A stretch of DNA of 64,000 nucleotides from Manganitrophus sp963718695 (GCA_963718695.1 OY970371.1:558001-622000); one strand, 5' to 3'; counted from the first letter of the stretch, positions 17,797 to 26,962 are shown. Notes: a model not told the origin generated them from the letters alone. A program made the numbers and translations.

Positions 17797-18516
17797 TCAT
17801 CTCAAATGTTTTTCGAGGAAAGCAAGGGTCCGCTTCCAGGCGTCTTTGGCCGCTTTGGGATTGTAGACCTCTCTCCGGCTGTCGTTGAAAAAAGCGTGCG
17901 GGGCGCCGGCATAGGTTTTCACTTCGCCCGGTTTTTTGAATTTCTTCAGAGTCTCCTTCAGGCGTCGGACCTCTTCTTTCTGTATCCAGCTGTCTTCCTC
18001 CCCGTAGATATAAAGGATCGGCACCGCCAGCTTTTCGATCTCTTCGTTGGTGGGGATCTCGCCATAGAAGGGGACGGCGCAGCGGATCTCGCCGGTCCGG
18101 CAGGCGAGCCGGAGGGTGAAGGAGCCGCCGATGCAGAAGCCGACGACGCCGATTTTGGCCGGATCGACCTCCGGCACCCCTTGCAGGTAGCGCAGGCCCC
18201 CCCGTAGATCGGCGATCGTTTTATCCGGATCGAGGGCGCTCGATAACTTGGCCGCCTCCGCTCCGTTCTGCGTCACGACATGGCCGAGCCGGGAATAAAG
18301 ATCGGGGGCGAGGACGACGAAATGTTCCTTGGCGAGTCGTTGGGCGATCCCCTTGATGTGATCGTTGAGGCCCCACCACTCTTGAACCAGGACCAACCCC
18401 GGATAACGGCCGGGATGTTTCGGGCGACAGAGGAAGGCGGAGAGGAGGGCGCCGTCGGCGGGGTACTCCACCACGGAAGAGTAGAGATCGTCGTCGGTCA
18501 GAATCTGGGTGGCCAT
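17797..18516 (-). CDS. Dienelactone hydrolase family protein
   Basis: Alpha/beta hydrolase of 239 aa. The catalytic triad is visible: Cys in VGFCIGGSF, Asp in IYGEEDSWI, and His in AGAPHAFFND. The oxyanion region LVLVQEWWGLNDHIK is typical of the family. ATG at 18516 is chosen over 18522, since the ribosome site GGAG directly abuts the upstream ATG. Substrate is unknown; these enzymes open lactone or ester rings. The M20 peptidase follows 58 bp downstream on the same strand. Confidence 0.92.
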   Translation of the reverse strand: MATQILTDDDLYSSVVEYPADGALLSAFLCRPKHPGRYPGLVLVQEWWGLNDHIKGIAQRLAKEHFVVLAPDLYSRLGHVVTQNGAEAAKLSSALDPDKTIADLRGGLRYLQGVPEVDPAKIGVVGFCIGGSFTLRLACRTGEIRCAVPFYGEIPTNEEIEKLAVPILYIYGEEDSWIQKEEVRRLKETLKKFKKPGEVKTYAGAPHAFFNDSRREVYNPKAAKDAWKRTLAFLEKHLR

Positions 18517-18557
18517 GATCATCTCCTTATGATCAACGAGGAAGCCGGGAGTGTCCG

Positions 18558-19538
18558 CTAATTGGAATCATTCTCCCTGGATTGAAGGTAGGTCAAAATG
18601 ATCTGGATCACCTGGTCGGGATGAAGGCGGCTGAGATGCCGGCGTCCGGTCTCGTCGGTATATTTGAGGGCGGAGGTCATCGACGGACCGGCGTAGCCGC
18701 CCGCCATCCATTTTCCTTCCCGAAGCCCTTCGTGCCGGTTGAGATGCTCGACGAGCGGCTCCATCGGGATCGGCGGAATCGGGGGACGGGTGACCGTATC
18801 GGCCCAGGCGTAGTAGCGGTATTCGAGCTCATAGCCGAATCCTCCCTCTTCCCGCTCCCGGTCTTCGATCACCAGGAGGAGATTCCCCTGGCAGTGATAG
18901 TCGATCGCCTGCCGCGCCGGCCGGTGCTCGTCGATGATGACGGAGAGCCCCTCCTGTTCATGCTCCTCGACGCCGATGATCCCCTTTTCAAAAAGCTCCA
19001 TCGACTGAATGATGCTGTCGTACGTTTCGCGCCAGAGGGGGCGGTATTCGTCTTTGCGCCGAAAGAGATCGGGAAGCATCGGAAGAATCGTCTTATAAAG
19101 GAAAGCTTCCTTGGGACCGGCGTAGGCCGAAAGTTGAGAAAGGATCGGGCTTTCAGTGGAGCCGGCCAGGCCCTGGATGAGGAGGTTCATCTGGACCCCT
19201 TCCTCCGACGAGAAGGAGGAGAAGTCGCCCGCCTCGGCGGCGGCGATCAGGCGTCCCGCCATCGGCTCCGCTTTTTTCGGATTCAGAAGGGTCCAGACGG
19301 AGAGAAGGCCGTCGGTGTCGAAATGATTGTTCGTGATAATGCTGACCTGGGGAAAAAACTGCTTCTGATTCGGGTGGGCCAGGTAGCGGAGGACGATTTC
19401 GGTGGAGGTGTCGGCCTTCAGGGGCGCGGGGGTCTGGTTCCCCTTCCAGTGGCTGAGATGGTGGCTTTGAGGGACGAGTCCGTCGACCGAAATCTTGGGA
19501 ACCCCTTTCATCGCCTCTTCATAAAAATAAAAGACCAT
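18558..19538 (-). CDS. Conserved hypothetical protein (possibly DUF6687)
   Basis: A 326-aa soluble protein. It includes LSHWKGNQTP, then a NNHFDTDGLLSVWTLLNP motif whose His and Asp residues could bind metal, and a long C-terminal region with MAGGYAGPSMTSALKYTDETG. I believe this is the family named DUF6687, but from memory only. A second start at 19511 (MKGVPKISVDG) has a better ribosome site. It lies upstream of the dienelactone hydrolase with 41 bp between them. Confidence 0.75.
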   Translation of the reverse strand: MVFYFYEEAMKGVPKISVDGLVPQSHHLSHWKGNQTPAPLKADTSTEIVLRYLAHPNQKQFFPQVSIITNNHFDTDGLLSVWTLLNPKKAEPMAGRLIAAAEAGDFSSFSSEEGVQMNLLIQGLAGSTESPILSQLSAYAGPKEAFLYKTILPMLPDLFRRKDEYRPLWRETYDSIIQSMELFEKGIIGVEEHEQEGLSVIIDEHRPARQAIDYHCQGNLLLVIEDREREEGGFGYELEYRYYAWADTVTRPPIPPIPMEPLVEHLNRHEGLREGKWMAGGYAGPSMTSALKYTDETGRRHLSRLHPDQVIQIILTYLQSRENDSN

Positions 19539-19835
19539 GCCTTAATTCGTCGCCGTTTCGTCGCTGATTGAGGATCTCAGATTGAATCCGCCATCGATCG
19601 CCTGCATCGAATTGCGGTTCCCATTGATAGCCGAAGCCGATGCTTCCCGGCTTCGTAGTCGGTCTACTATATCAAAATTCGGATCAGAATTGAAGACCTT
19701 TGATTGAAAAGTGAAATTTAATGCAGGGCCGTCCCTGCCGCCGCGCCGAAAAGTGCTTGCCATCGGAAAAAGGGGCGTGATATTCTCTCGTCGGAAGGCC
19801 CGATCCGGTGGGGCCTCTTTCCTTTTTCCGGTGGT

Positions 19836-20357
19836 GTGATGATTCATCCCTTTCAAGAGAAGTTTCCAAAATTCCCCTCCAACGTCTTCATCGAAGGCTC
19901 CGCGCAGGTGATCGGCGATGTGGAAATCGGGGAGTACAGCTCGGTTTGGTTCGGGTCGGTGGTCCGGGGCGACGTGAATTATATCCGGATCGGCGACCGG
20001 ACCAACATCCAGGATCTGTCGGTCCTCCATGTGACCCGAAAGACCCATCCTCTGATCATCGGCAGCGACGTGACGGTGGGCCACCGGGCGACCCTGCACG
20101 GCTGTACTGTGCGCGACCGGGTGCTGGTCGGGATGGGGGCGATTCTGCTCGACGGCGCCGAGATCGGCGAGGGGTCGATCGTCGGGGCGGGGGCGCTGGT
20201 GACCGAAGGGGTGAAGATTCCTCCCGGCTCATTGGCAATCGGGGCGCCGGCCCGGGTGAAGCGGCCGCTGACCCCCGAAGAGAGCGCCTTTCTCTCCCAA
20301 TCGGCGCGCAACTACGTCGAGCTGGCGCAGATCTATTTAAAGCAGAAAGCGAGATAG
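19836..20357 (+). CDS. Gamma-carbonic anhydrase family protein
   Basis: Left-handed beta-helix protein of 173 aa from the YrdA/gamma-CA group. Hexapeptide repeats run through residues 20-140. The residues matching the zinc site are present: His in DLSVLHVTRKTHP and the HRATLHGC pair. A helix at the C-terminus (FLSQSARNYVELAQIYLK) closes the fold. These proteins bind zinc as trimers; many are inactive as carbonic anhydrases, so catalysis is not certain. Confidence 0.93.
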   Translation: MMIHPFQEKFPKFPSNVFIEGSAQVIGDVEIGEYSSVWFGSVVRGDVNYIRIGDRTNIQDLSVLHVTRKTHPLIIGSDVTVGHRATLHGCTVRDRVLVGMGAILLDGAEIGEGSIVGAGALVTEGVKIPPGSLAIGAPARVKRPLTPEESAFLSQSARNYVELAQIYLKQKAR

Positions 20358-20374
20358 TTGAAAAAGCATAAAGA

Positions 20375-20452
20375 AGCAATCAGCTTTCAGCGGTCAGCAT
20401 TCAGCTTAAAGATTTAAACAGCAGTTAGCTGAGAGCTGATCGCTGACCGCTA
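20375..20452. repeat. Imperfect inverted repeat rich in TCAGC/GCTGA
   Basis: The left arm (CAGCTTTCAGCGGTCAGC) pairs imperfectly with the right arm (GCTGATCGCTGACCGCT). It fills the gap between the gamma-CA gene and the holin-like gene. It resembles low-complexity dispersed repeats seen in many bacterial genomes and may form a stem in the transcript. Confidence 0.55.
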
Positions 20453-20474
20453 TCCTTAATATAAGGAGACATCT

Positions 20475-20834
20475 TTGTTCCGGGGAATTCTCATCCGGTG
20501 GCTGGTAAACGCGGGGGGCCTGCTTCTGATCTCTTATGCCATCGAGGGGATCGAGGTCGGCGGGATCGTGCCGGCGTTGATTGCGGCGGCGGTCCTCGGG
20601 ATCATCAATGCGATCATCCGCCCGATCCTTCTCATTCTGACCCTTCCGATCAATCTCTTGACCCTCGGTCTCTTCACCTTCATCCTCAACGGCGCGATGC
20701 TGGCGTTGACCGCACAGGTCGTCCGGGGATTCTCCGTCTCGGGCTTCTGGTCGGCGGTGCTCGGCGCGCTGCTTCTCTCCCTCATCAGCGGCATCCTGTC
20801 GTTCTTCATCGAGGATACGCGCCCCGCTGATTGA
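20475..20834 (+). CDS. Phage-holin family 4 membrane protein
   Basis: Small inner-membrane protein of 119 aa with four predicted membrane helices. The blocks IEGIEVGGIVPALIAAAVLGIINAIIRP and LPINLLTLGLFTFILNGAMLAL match the family named for mycobacterial phage holins. Start is TTG at 20475 after AAGGAGA with correct spacing. Chromosomal copies are common and not linked to lysis; function is unknown. Confidence 0.88.
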   Translation: MFRGILIRWLVNAGGLLLISYAIEGIEVGGIVPALIAAAVLGIINAIIRPILLILTLPINLLTLGLFTFILNGAMLALTAQVVRGFSVSGFWSAVLGALLLSLISGILSFFIEDTRPAD

Positions 20835-20924
20835 TCGATTTTCGGCGCCATCCCGAGGCGAAGCAGAAGAACCGATCGAATAAGATCGTTCGCTTGGCTC
20901 AGGAGGACAGAAGCCCGGTAAAAG

Positions 20925-20955
20925 AAAAAAGCGGGCCGAGTTTGCCCGGCCCGCT
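20925..20955 (-). terminator. Intrinsic terminator
   Basis: Stem AGCGGGCCG/CGGCCCGCT with a short loop, followed on the minus strand by TTTTTTC. It lies just after the stop of the minus-strand stress-protein gene that ends at 20986. Confidence 0.85.
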
Positions 20956-20985
20956 GGAAGTGAAAATGTGATCCGTCCCGATCGG

Positions 20986-21528
20986 TTATGCCACGTCGCG
21001 CTCTCTTCGGGAAACCCCTTCCTCTCCGGTCGTCGAGATGTCCCGTGCGCCGCTTTCTCTGAAGATTTCTTTGGCGCGATCGACCTCTTCGGATGTCTCG
21101 CAATGGACGGAGATCAGGATGCCTCCCTGCTTGACCTTCGCTTCATATTGCTTCGCCTCATATTCGGGGATGCCGAGTCCGATCAGCCCGCCTGCAATCC
21201 CGCCGGTCGCGGCGCCGATGGCCGCCCCGCTTAAGGCCGCCATGATCGGTCCGGCGGCGATGAAAGGGCCGACCCCCGGGATCGCCAGCGAGCCGATTCC
21301 GACCAGCCAGCCGGCAATGCCCCCGATGACCCCGCCGGTGGTTGCGCCGGTCGCGACCCCCTCCGGGGCTTTGGTCGCTTTTTCATGGATGAAATCGCGG
21401 ACCCCTTCTTTGTCGGGGGTCAGGACCGAGATATCGCTCGGCGCGAACCCTGCGGAATTGAGATGGTTGAGGCAGCTCTCCGCCTGATAGGGACTGTCGA
21501 AAATTCCAACGACTGCTTTCTTCGCCAT
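20986..21528 (-). CDS. General-stress (YflT-like) protein with glycine zipper
   Basis: A 180-aa protein. The N-terminal ferredoxin-like part (AVVGIFDSPYQAESCLNHLN and ISVLTPD) matches the general stress protein 17M/YflT-type domain. The middle (residues about 55-125) is a glycine-zipper hydrophobic segment, GATTGGVIGGIAGWLVGIG and GAAIGAATGGIAGGLIGLG, likely membrane-embedded. The end has GGILISVHCETSEEVDRAKE. An AAGGAG site precedes ATG. It lies next to a BON protein and a basic protein, a set typical of osmotic or envelope stress. Confidence 0.85.
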   Translation of the reverse strand: MAKKAVVGIFDSPYQAESCLNHLNSAGFAPSDISVLTPDKEGVRDFIHEKATKAPEGVATGATTGGVIGGIAGWLVGIGSLAIPGVGPFIAAGPIMAALSGAAIGAATGGIAGGLIGLGIPEYEAKQYEAKVKQGGILISVHCETSEEVDRAKEIFRESGARDISTTGEEGVSRRERDVA

Positions 21529-21538
21529 CGTGTTCTCC

Positions 21539-21931
21539 TTATCTCATTGTGGAGGACTTCACCTCCAGCTCATTCTCAACCTTGCCTTGCCCGGCGATCT
21601 GCTCCGCCTTTTTGGCGATCTTCGCTTTTTCATCCGGGTTGTTTACCGGGCCGCGCAGGGTGACTTTTCCTCCCTGGGTGATGATCTTCACATTCTTCGC
21701 CGTGGTGGAGAGGGAATCGTCCTTTGTGATCTCTTTCCGGATTTTCCGGGTGGTCTCGACATCGGCGGGATCGGCGCTTTGCATCTCCGGCGTGACGGCC
21801 GAAGGATCCTGGTCTCTCTTGTTGATCTCGCTGTTGTCCGGCGAGACGGATCGATTCTCCGGCGTCTCCACCGCATAGGCCGACCCGCTCAATACAAACA
21901 GGATTCCGATGGTCCATATCATTCGTTTCAT
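21539..21931 (-). CDS. BON domain protein, exported
   Basis: A 130-aa protein with a Sec signal (MKRMIWTIGILFVLSGSAYA) and one C-terminal BON domain. The domain has IRKEITKDDSLSTTAKNVKI followed by QGGKVTLRGPV. BON domains bind phospholipid surfaces in the periplasm. The start at 21931 is preceded by GGGAGG; a start three codons earlier is possible. It lies 10 bp before the YflT-like gene in the same direction. Confidence 0.9.
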   Translation of the reverse strand: MKRMIWTIGILFVLSGSAYAVETPENRSVSPDNSEINKRDQDPSAVTPEMQSADPADVETTRKIRKEITKDDSLSTTAKNVKIITQGGKVTLRGPVNNPDEKAKIAKKAEQIAGQGKVENELEVKSSTMR

Positions 21932-21947
21932 TTCAGCCACCTCCCGA

Positions 21948-22184
21948 TCACGACGAACGGATCTTTTTCATCAGGGTGTTTCCGAGCGATTCGGCCCGCT
22001 CCCCAATGGCCTGCACCCCCTGTTCGATGACCTTGGCACCCCGCTTCAGCATCTTCTTCGCCTTCGGCGTCGCCTTTTTAATTTGGTAGCCGAGACCGCT
22101 TCTTCTGGGGGATGCTTTTTTCTTTCCGGCCGATTTTGCGACCGCTTTTTTTCGTCTGGCCTGACTTTTTCTCTCTGGCATCAT
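21948..22184 (-). CDS. Small lysine-rich basic protein
   Basis: A 78-aa protein very rich in Lys and Arg at the N-terminus (RKSQARRKKAVAKSAGKKK), followed by an amphipathic helix. It resembles histone H1-like tails and probably binds nucleic acid or acidic polymers; no family can be named. AAGGAGG stands before ATGATG, so the start is 22184 or 22181. It is first in the unit with the BON and YflT-like genes. Confidence 0.75.
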   Translation of the reverse strand: MMPERKSQARRKKAVAKSAGKKKASPRRSGLGYQIKKATPKAKKMLKRGAKVIEQGVQAIGERAESLGNTLMKKIRSS

Positions 22185-22581
22185 GGTCCTCCTTGTTCAT
22201 TCGTCTGGGAGTTCTCCCAATGAGGAGGTTGAGTGCAATTCACAGACCATCGCTGAGCCGCATCAGGAGGCCGGAATGAAAGCAAGGAAGTTGAATCGGG
22301 GAGGATCAGGGTCCGGCGACGGATGCCGGTATGCATATTTTGCACAGTGGTCATTCATCTATTTCGAATCGGGAATCCGAAAGGATGAGTTTGGGATGAT
22401 TGTTCCGATCCGCCGAGGCAACATGTGAAAAAAAGGAACAACGTCAAGGGGGAGATCTTTCAGTCTTGCAACGGATCTCCTGAATTGCGAAGGCCGTCTA
22501 TGCTATTGCGAAGGCTGTCTATGCTATAATGAATTATTCCAAAAATGGCCCGTTATCACGCTATCTCCTCTGGAGGCATTC
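22185..22581. other. Intergenic region with a direct repeat
   Basis: Two near-identical 21-bp copies of a GCGAAGGCYGTCTATGCTAT segment lie in tandem at about 22486-22528. The second ends in TATAAT (22525-22530), a likely -10 element for ftsH. An open frame at 22183-22428 has no family support. Confidence 0.55.
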
Positions 22582-24468
22582 ATGCCGCAGAAAAAAGAAT
22601 TTCCGGGTTGGACACTCTTCGTGATCCTCTTTATCATCACCGTGCTTCCCTTTTTCTTCTTCTCACCTCAAGCCCGTCAGACCTCCTACACCGATTTCAA
22701 GCGCCTTGTTCGAGAGGGGAAGATCAAGGAGGTCGTCGTTTCCAGGGACGCAATCGAAGGGGTCAAGATCGAAGCGACCGGCAAGGAAGAGCCGTTTAAT
22801 ACCGTCCGCGTGGACGATCCGAACCTCATCTCGGAGCTGGAAGACCAAAATGTCAAAATCACGGGGGAGATCCAGAGCGGCTGGCTCAGAGACATGGTCC
22901 TCTTTTGGGTCCTGCCGGCGGCGGTGATCCTCTTTATCTGGAGCCTCTTTGCAAGAAGAATGGCGGGAGGGGGCGGAGGACAAGGGTTCATGACCTTCGG
23001 CCGGGCCCGCGCCAAGGTCTTCGCGGAGAAAGACATCCAGGTCAGCTTCAACGATGTGGCCGGAGCGGATGAGCCGAAAGAAGAGCTGATGGAGGTGGTC
23101 GAGTTTCTCCGCCAGCCTCAAAAATTCCAGCGTCTCGGCGGACGGATTCCGAAGGGGGTCCTGCTCGTCGGCCCGCCCGGCACGGGAAAAACCCTCCTGG
23201 CGCGCGCGGTCGCCGGGGAGGCGAAGGTTCCTTTCTTCTCGATGAGCGGATCGGAGTTCGTCGAGATGTTCGTCGGGGTCGGCGCGGCGCGCGTCCGGGA
23301 TCTTTTCGCGCAGGCCCAGGAGAAGGCCCCCTGCATCATCTTCATCGACGAGCTCGATGCCCTGGGACGGGCGCGCGGCGCCGGAATGCTCGGAGGGGGC
23401 CATGCGGAGCAGGACCAGACGCTCAATCAGCTTCTGGTGGAGATGGACGGATTCGATCCACGAAAAGGGGTTATCATCATGGCGGCGACCAACCGCCCGG
23501 AGATCCTCGATACGGCGCTGCTGCGGCCCGGGCGCTTCGACCGCCAGATCCTGGTCGATCGCCCCGATGTCCGGGAGCGGGAAGACATTCTAAAGCTCCA
23601 CACCCGGAACGTGAAGCTCGATCCGAAGGCCGATATCAAATTGCTCGCCACGCGGACGCCGGGATTCGTCGGGGCCGACCTGGCCAACGTCGTCAACGAG
23701 GCGGCGCTCCTGGCGGCGCGGAGCAACAAAGACCAAGTGGAGATGGATGACTTCGAAGAGGCGATCAACCGGGTGACCACCGGCCTGGAGAAGAAGAAGC
23801 GGGTGATGAGCAAGAAAGAGAAAGAGTATGTCGCCTATCATGAGTCAGGGCATGCCCTCGTGGCGGAGCTGGTGCCGAACGCCGATCCGGTCCACCGGAT
23901 CTCCATCATTCCCCGCGGCATCGCCGCCCTCGGCTACACCCTTCAGCTTCCGACGGAAGACCGTTATCTGATGACGAAGAGCGAGCTGCACGATCGGCTG
24001 GCGGTGTTGCTCGGAGGGCGGGTGGCGGAGGAGATTATCTTCGGCGAGATCTCCACCGGCGCGCAGAACGATCTGACCCGCGCCACCGATATCGCCCGGA
24101 GCATGGTCCGGGAGTTTGGGATGAGCGAAAAGCTGGGGCTGGTTTCCTTCGAGCGGCCCCGCCGGATGATGCCGGGGGACGGTGCCCTTCCCGGCGCCAA
24201 AGATTACAGCGAGGATCTGGCCAAGTCGATCGATCAAGAGGTCAAAGAGATCATCGACCGGACCTACGCCCGTGTTCATCACCTTCTTGAGAACCATCGG
24301 AGCGAGTTGCGAACCCTCGCGAAGCTTCTTCTCGAAAAAGAGGTGATCGAGGGGGAGGCGCTTCGGGAGATTGTTCACGGAAGCCGCAAGCCGAAGAAGA
24401 CCGAAGAATCCCGCCCGGTCGATATTGCCTTTCCGGAAGAGCCGAGGCCGCGGGCCGTCGGGGAGTAG
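22582..24468 (+). CDS. ftsH: ATP-dependent zinc metalloprotease FtsH
   Basis: Membrane AAA+ protease of 628 aa that degrades misfolded membrane proteins and some regulators. Two membrane helices flank a periplasmic domain (residues about 10-28 and 105-125). Walker A GPPGTGKT lies near residue 198, the Walker B region CIIFIDELDALG near 255, and the SRH with ATNRPEILDTALLRPGRFDR near 305. The zinc site HESGH is near residue 422. The start has CTGGAGG at good spacing. The C-terminus is proline- and arginine-rich. Everything needed for activity is present. Confidence 0.98.
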   Translation: MPQKKEFPGWTLFVILFIITVLPFFFFSPQARQTSYTDFKRLVREGKIKEVVVSRDAIEGVKIEATGKEEPFNTVRVDDPNLISELEDQNVKITGEIQSGWLRDMVLFWVLPAAVILFIWSLFARRMAGGGGGQGFMTFGRARAKVFAEKDIQVSFNDVAGADEPKEELMEVVEFLRQPQKFQRLGGRIPKGVLLVGPPGTGKTLLARAVAGEAKVPFFSMSGSEFVEMFVGVGAARVRDLFAQAQEKAPCIIFIDELDALGRARGAGMLGGGHAEQDQTLNQLLVEMDGFDPRKGVIIMAATNRPEILDTALLRPGRFDRQILVDRPDVREREDILKLHTRNVKLDPKADIKLLATRTPGFVGADLANVVNEAALLAARSNKDQVEMDDFEEAINRVTTGLEKKKRVMSKKEKEYVAYHESGHALVAELVPNADPVHRISIIPRGIAALGYTLQLPTEDRYLMTKSELHDRLAVLLGGRVAEEIIFGEISTGAQNDLTRATDIARSMVREFGMSEKLGLVSFERPRRMMPGDGALPGAKDYSEDLAKSIDQEVKEIIDRTYARVHHLLENHRSELRTLAKLLLEKEVIEGEALREIVHGSRKPKKTEESRPVDIAFPEEPRPRAVGE

Positions 24469-24483
24469 CGGGGACAAAGCGCA

Positions 24484-24897
24484 ATGCAGGAAATGAACAC
24501 CACTCTCCGTGAGCTCTTGGCGGAAGCGCGGCAGCTGAACGCGGCCTATACCGGTTATCTCCCGCGGCTGCATCCCCCCGTTTTACGCCGGAAGGTCGAG
24601 CAATGGGCCGGGGAAGGGTGGAAGCATATCGATGCGCTGGAGAAGGCGATCGAGAAGAGGGGGGCAGCGCCGGATCGATCGACACCGCCTGCGCCCGCGG
24701 CCCCCGCGTCCGATGAAACGCACGACCTGCTCGATTTTTTCTTTCAACGGGAGGAACGGCTCTACTACTCTTATCAGGAGGCGTTGAACGGAACCGAGGA
24801 GGCCGATCTTCGCGCGCTCTTTTTTTCTCATCTCGAAGACCAGAAGGGACACCTCGCCGGAATTCAACATCTCTACGCGGAGTTCCTTTACTACTAA
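24484..24897 (+). CDS. Hypothetical helical protein, ferritin-like
   Basis: A 137-aa protein made of two helical segments joined by a proline- and alanine-rich linker (residues about 63-80). The C-terminal part, DLLDFFFQREERLYYSYQEA followed by FFSHLEDQKGHLAGIQHLY, has the E...E..H spacing of ferritin-like proteins, so it may bind metal. No precise family is recognised. It starts 15 bp after ftsH and may be its co-transcribed partner. Confidence 0.7.
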   Translation: MQEMNTTLRELLAEARQLNAAYTGYLPRLHPPVLRRKVEQWAGEGWKHIDALEKAIEKRGAAPDRSTPPAPAAPASDETHDLLDFFFQREERLYYSYQEALNGTEEADLRALFFSHLEDQKGHLAGIQHLYAEFLYY

Positions 24898-25073
24898 GTA
24901 AGAAATGCACATCCCCTTTGCCTGTACTCGGAGGGTGTCAGGGGAGGGTGGGATAGAAAGAGCCTGATCCATTCGGTATTCCTTCTATCTCCCCGGGCCC
25001 CTCCTTGCGGAGGAGGGGTCGCGTAGAGCCTAATCTTTTTGACAAATCGTATCCCGAAGAATAAAATCTCTCT

Positions 25074-25532
25074 ATGTCGACCGGCCCTTCAAACGATCCG
25101 TTGATTGTTCGCGCCCATACCCTCCTCTGCCTGCAAGGTTTTCGCGGCGAGGGGTACAGCCCCGCTTTTGTCGAGAACATGGGAGCGATGCACCGCCGCC
25201 TCTCCACCGATCCGAACCTGCCCGTTCTGGTGCTCGCCCGACCGGATGCGATCTGCAGCGCCTGTCCCCATCTTCAGGCTGACGGCTGTCATCTCAAAGG
25301 AGCCGGTTTTGAAGCGGCGATGCAGCGGCAGGATCGAGCGGTGATGGCCCGATTGGGGATCGTCGAAGGGGAGATCCTTCCCTGGGGAGAGATTCTTCGC
25401 CGGATCGCCGCGCGCGCCGAAGGGGCCGATCTCGATGCGATCTGCGGCGCCTGTCCCTGGCTGCCGCTGGGGTATTGCCGGGAAGGGATCGATGCGTTAA
25501 GGTTGGTTCAACCTCAGGAGCGGTTGTCATGA
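25074..25532 (+). CDS. DUF1284 cysteine-rich protein
   Basis: A 152-aa protein of the DUF1284 family, seen from VRAHTLLCLQGFRGEGYSPA and the two cysteine clusters ICSACPHLQADGCHLK and ICGACPWLPLGYC. The cysteines suggest an iron-sulfur cluster. Function is not established. Its end overlaps the start of the DJ-1 gene by 4 nt, so the two are translated together. Confidence 0.9.
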   Translation: MSTGPSNDPLIVRAHTLLCLQGFRGEGYSPAFVENMGAMHRRLSTDPNLPVLVLARPDAICSACPHLQADGCHLKGAGFEAAMQRQDRAVMARLGIVEGEILPWGEILRRIAARAEGADLDAICGACPWLPLGYCREGIDALRLVQPQERLS

Positions 25533-26050
25533 AGCGCGTGTTGATTCTCTTGGCGCCCGGGTTCGAAGAGATCGAAGCGGTGACGATCATCGACATCCTC
25601 CGGAGGGCCGGCGTCGAGGTGACCGTCGCCGGAACCGTCGAGGGGCCGATCGAAGGTTCGCGACGGGTGAAGCTTCTTGCCGATCTGTCGATCGACCGGG
25701 TCGCCGGCGGCGATTATGAGATGATCATTTTGCCCGGCGGACAGCCCGGCACGAACAACCTCGCCGCGGATGATCGGGTTGCGCGGATCCTCAAAGAGGC
25801 GGCGGCGAAAGAAAAATATATCTCGGCGATCTGTGCCGCCCCGTCGATTCTCGCCGCGGCCGGCTTCCTCGACGGCAAGAAAGCGACGAGCCACCCTTCG
25901 GTGCGGGAGCGGATGGGCGGGGCCGATTATTCCGAGGCACGGGTGGTGGTCGACGGCAGATGGGTGACCAGCCGCGCTCCCGGCACGGCGATGGAGTTTG
26001 CTTTCGCGCTGGTCCGGCTGCTGGCCGGGGGGAAAAGGCAAAAGAGGTGA
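25529..26050 (+). CDS. DJ-1/PfpI family protein
   Basis: A 173-aa flavodoxin-like protein of the DJ-1/ThiJ/PfpI superfamily. The nucleophile elbow Cys is visible in ISAICAAPSILAAAG, and the conserved acid is Glu in APGFEEIEAV. The GGQPGTNNL loop is typical of the YajL/DJ-1 branch. Members act as glyoxalases, deglycases or redox chaperones; the exact activity is not deducible. The start at 25529 overlaps the DUF1284 stop. Confidence 0.93.
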   Translation: MKRVLILLAPGFEEIEAVTIIDILRRAGVEVTVAGTVEGPIEGSRRVKLLADLSIDRVAGGDYEMIILPGGQPGTNNLAADDRVARILKEAAAKEKYISAICAAPSILAAAGFLDGKKATSHPSVRERMGGADYSEARVVVDGRWVTSRAPGTAMEFAFALVRLLAGGKRQKR

Positions 26051-26117
26051 ACCAGGGGGTCATGGCGCAGCTTTAATTTTTTGTTTTCCTATTCCATCCT
26101 TCGACCGAGAGGATTTC

Positions 26118-26876
26118 GTGCTGGACGCTTACGTGGCAAGGGGGCTCGGAGAGTATATCGTGATGATGCAGCCGATCATCCCAATCTTCCATCTCGCCTA
26201 TGTCATTCTGGTCAATCGCCTCGTTTTGTTTGGAAACCAGTTTCGCGCCCCCTTCGAGTGGTTTGTCGCCTTCCACTATGTGATGTTTCTCTTCTTTCCG
26301 TTCGGCTGGCTCTGGGTGCAGCTCGGAAAGTTGGGGCCCGCCTCCTTCGGCCGGGTCGTCGAGAGCGGCATCCCCTTCTGGATTCCGGGGATGAGCTTCG
26401 GCCTCTCCGGGCTCCATTTTATGTTGACGAGCCTTCTTGCCTTCCTCTGGTTTTCGGAGGCGAAGGCCCCCCAGAATGATTTTGATTTTCGGAAGGTCCG
26501 GTGGCAGAGTTACCTGGTTCTCCCGGTTGTCCTCTGGGGATTTGTTTACCCGTTTCAGCAGGGGGAGCAGCCGGGCGAATTCGTCTTCCTCGGCATCAAA
26601 GCGCTTTGGGATTCGCCGTTCGGCGCGCTGATGAACCCCACCTCCACTTTTCTCCTCGGCCTGCTGACGTTCATCTATCCGCGGGTCAACCTCAAACTCT
26701 TTATCGGAAGCGCGTCGGTCCTGTTGATCATCGCCCTCATCGGGGCGCGATCGACGCCGTTGGATTGGCCGATGGCGGTCCTGGCGGGATTGAATCTGAT
26801 CCTCGGAGTGATCCTGGCGATCAAGCGAAAGAAGGCGACCCCCGCCGCAAATCCGGAAGTGGTCTCCTCCCCTTAA
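26118..26876 (+). CDS. Integral membrane protein, unknown
   Basis: A 252-aa protein with about six to seven hydrophobic helices. It starts at GTG 26118 after GAGAGGA. It contains IPIFHLAYVILVNRLVLFGN, FHYVMFLFFPFGWLWVQLG and a C-terminal pair of helices ending in a basic tail. The pattern resembles small polytopic membrane proteins of unknown role. The family is not recognised. Confidence 0.7.
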   Translation: MLDAYVARGLGEYIVMMQPIIPIFHLAYVILVNRLVLFGNQFRAPFEWFVAFHYVMFLFFPFGWLWVQLGKLGPASFGRVVESGIPFWIPGMSFGLSGLHFMLTSLLAFLWFSEAKAPQNDFDFRKVRWQSYLVLPVVLWGFVYPFQQGEQPGEFVFLGIKALWDSPFGALMNPTSTFLLGLLTFIYPRVNLKLFIGSASVLLIIALIGARSTPLDWPMAVLAGLNLILGVILAIKRKKATPAANPEVVSSP

Positions 26877-26934
26877 TCTTCTCCGCGCCCTTGATTCTTC
26901 GAGAGACCTGTTGCCAAGCGCTTGCCGGTCTTCC

Positions 26935-26962
26935 TTGACAAAATATTTCCAGTTGGTATTCT
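26935..26962 (+). promoter_or_regulatory. Sigma70-like promoter of the riboswitch-like leader
   Basis: TTGACA at 26935-26940 and TATTCT at 26957-26962, spaced 16 bp. Transcription would start near 26969, just before the structured leader at 26984. Confidence 0.65.

Noticed and set aside
16680..19571. Plus-strand frames of 351 and 329 codons opposite the M20 peptidase and the DUF6687-like gene
   Set aside because: Antisense shadows of genes with clear motifs on the other strand.
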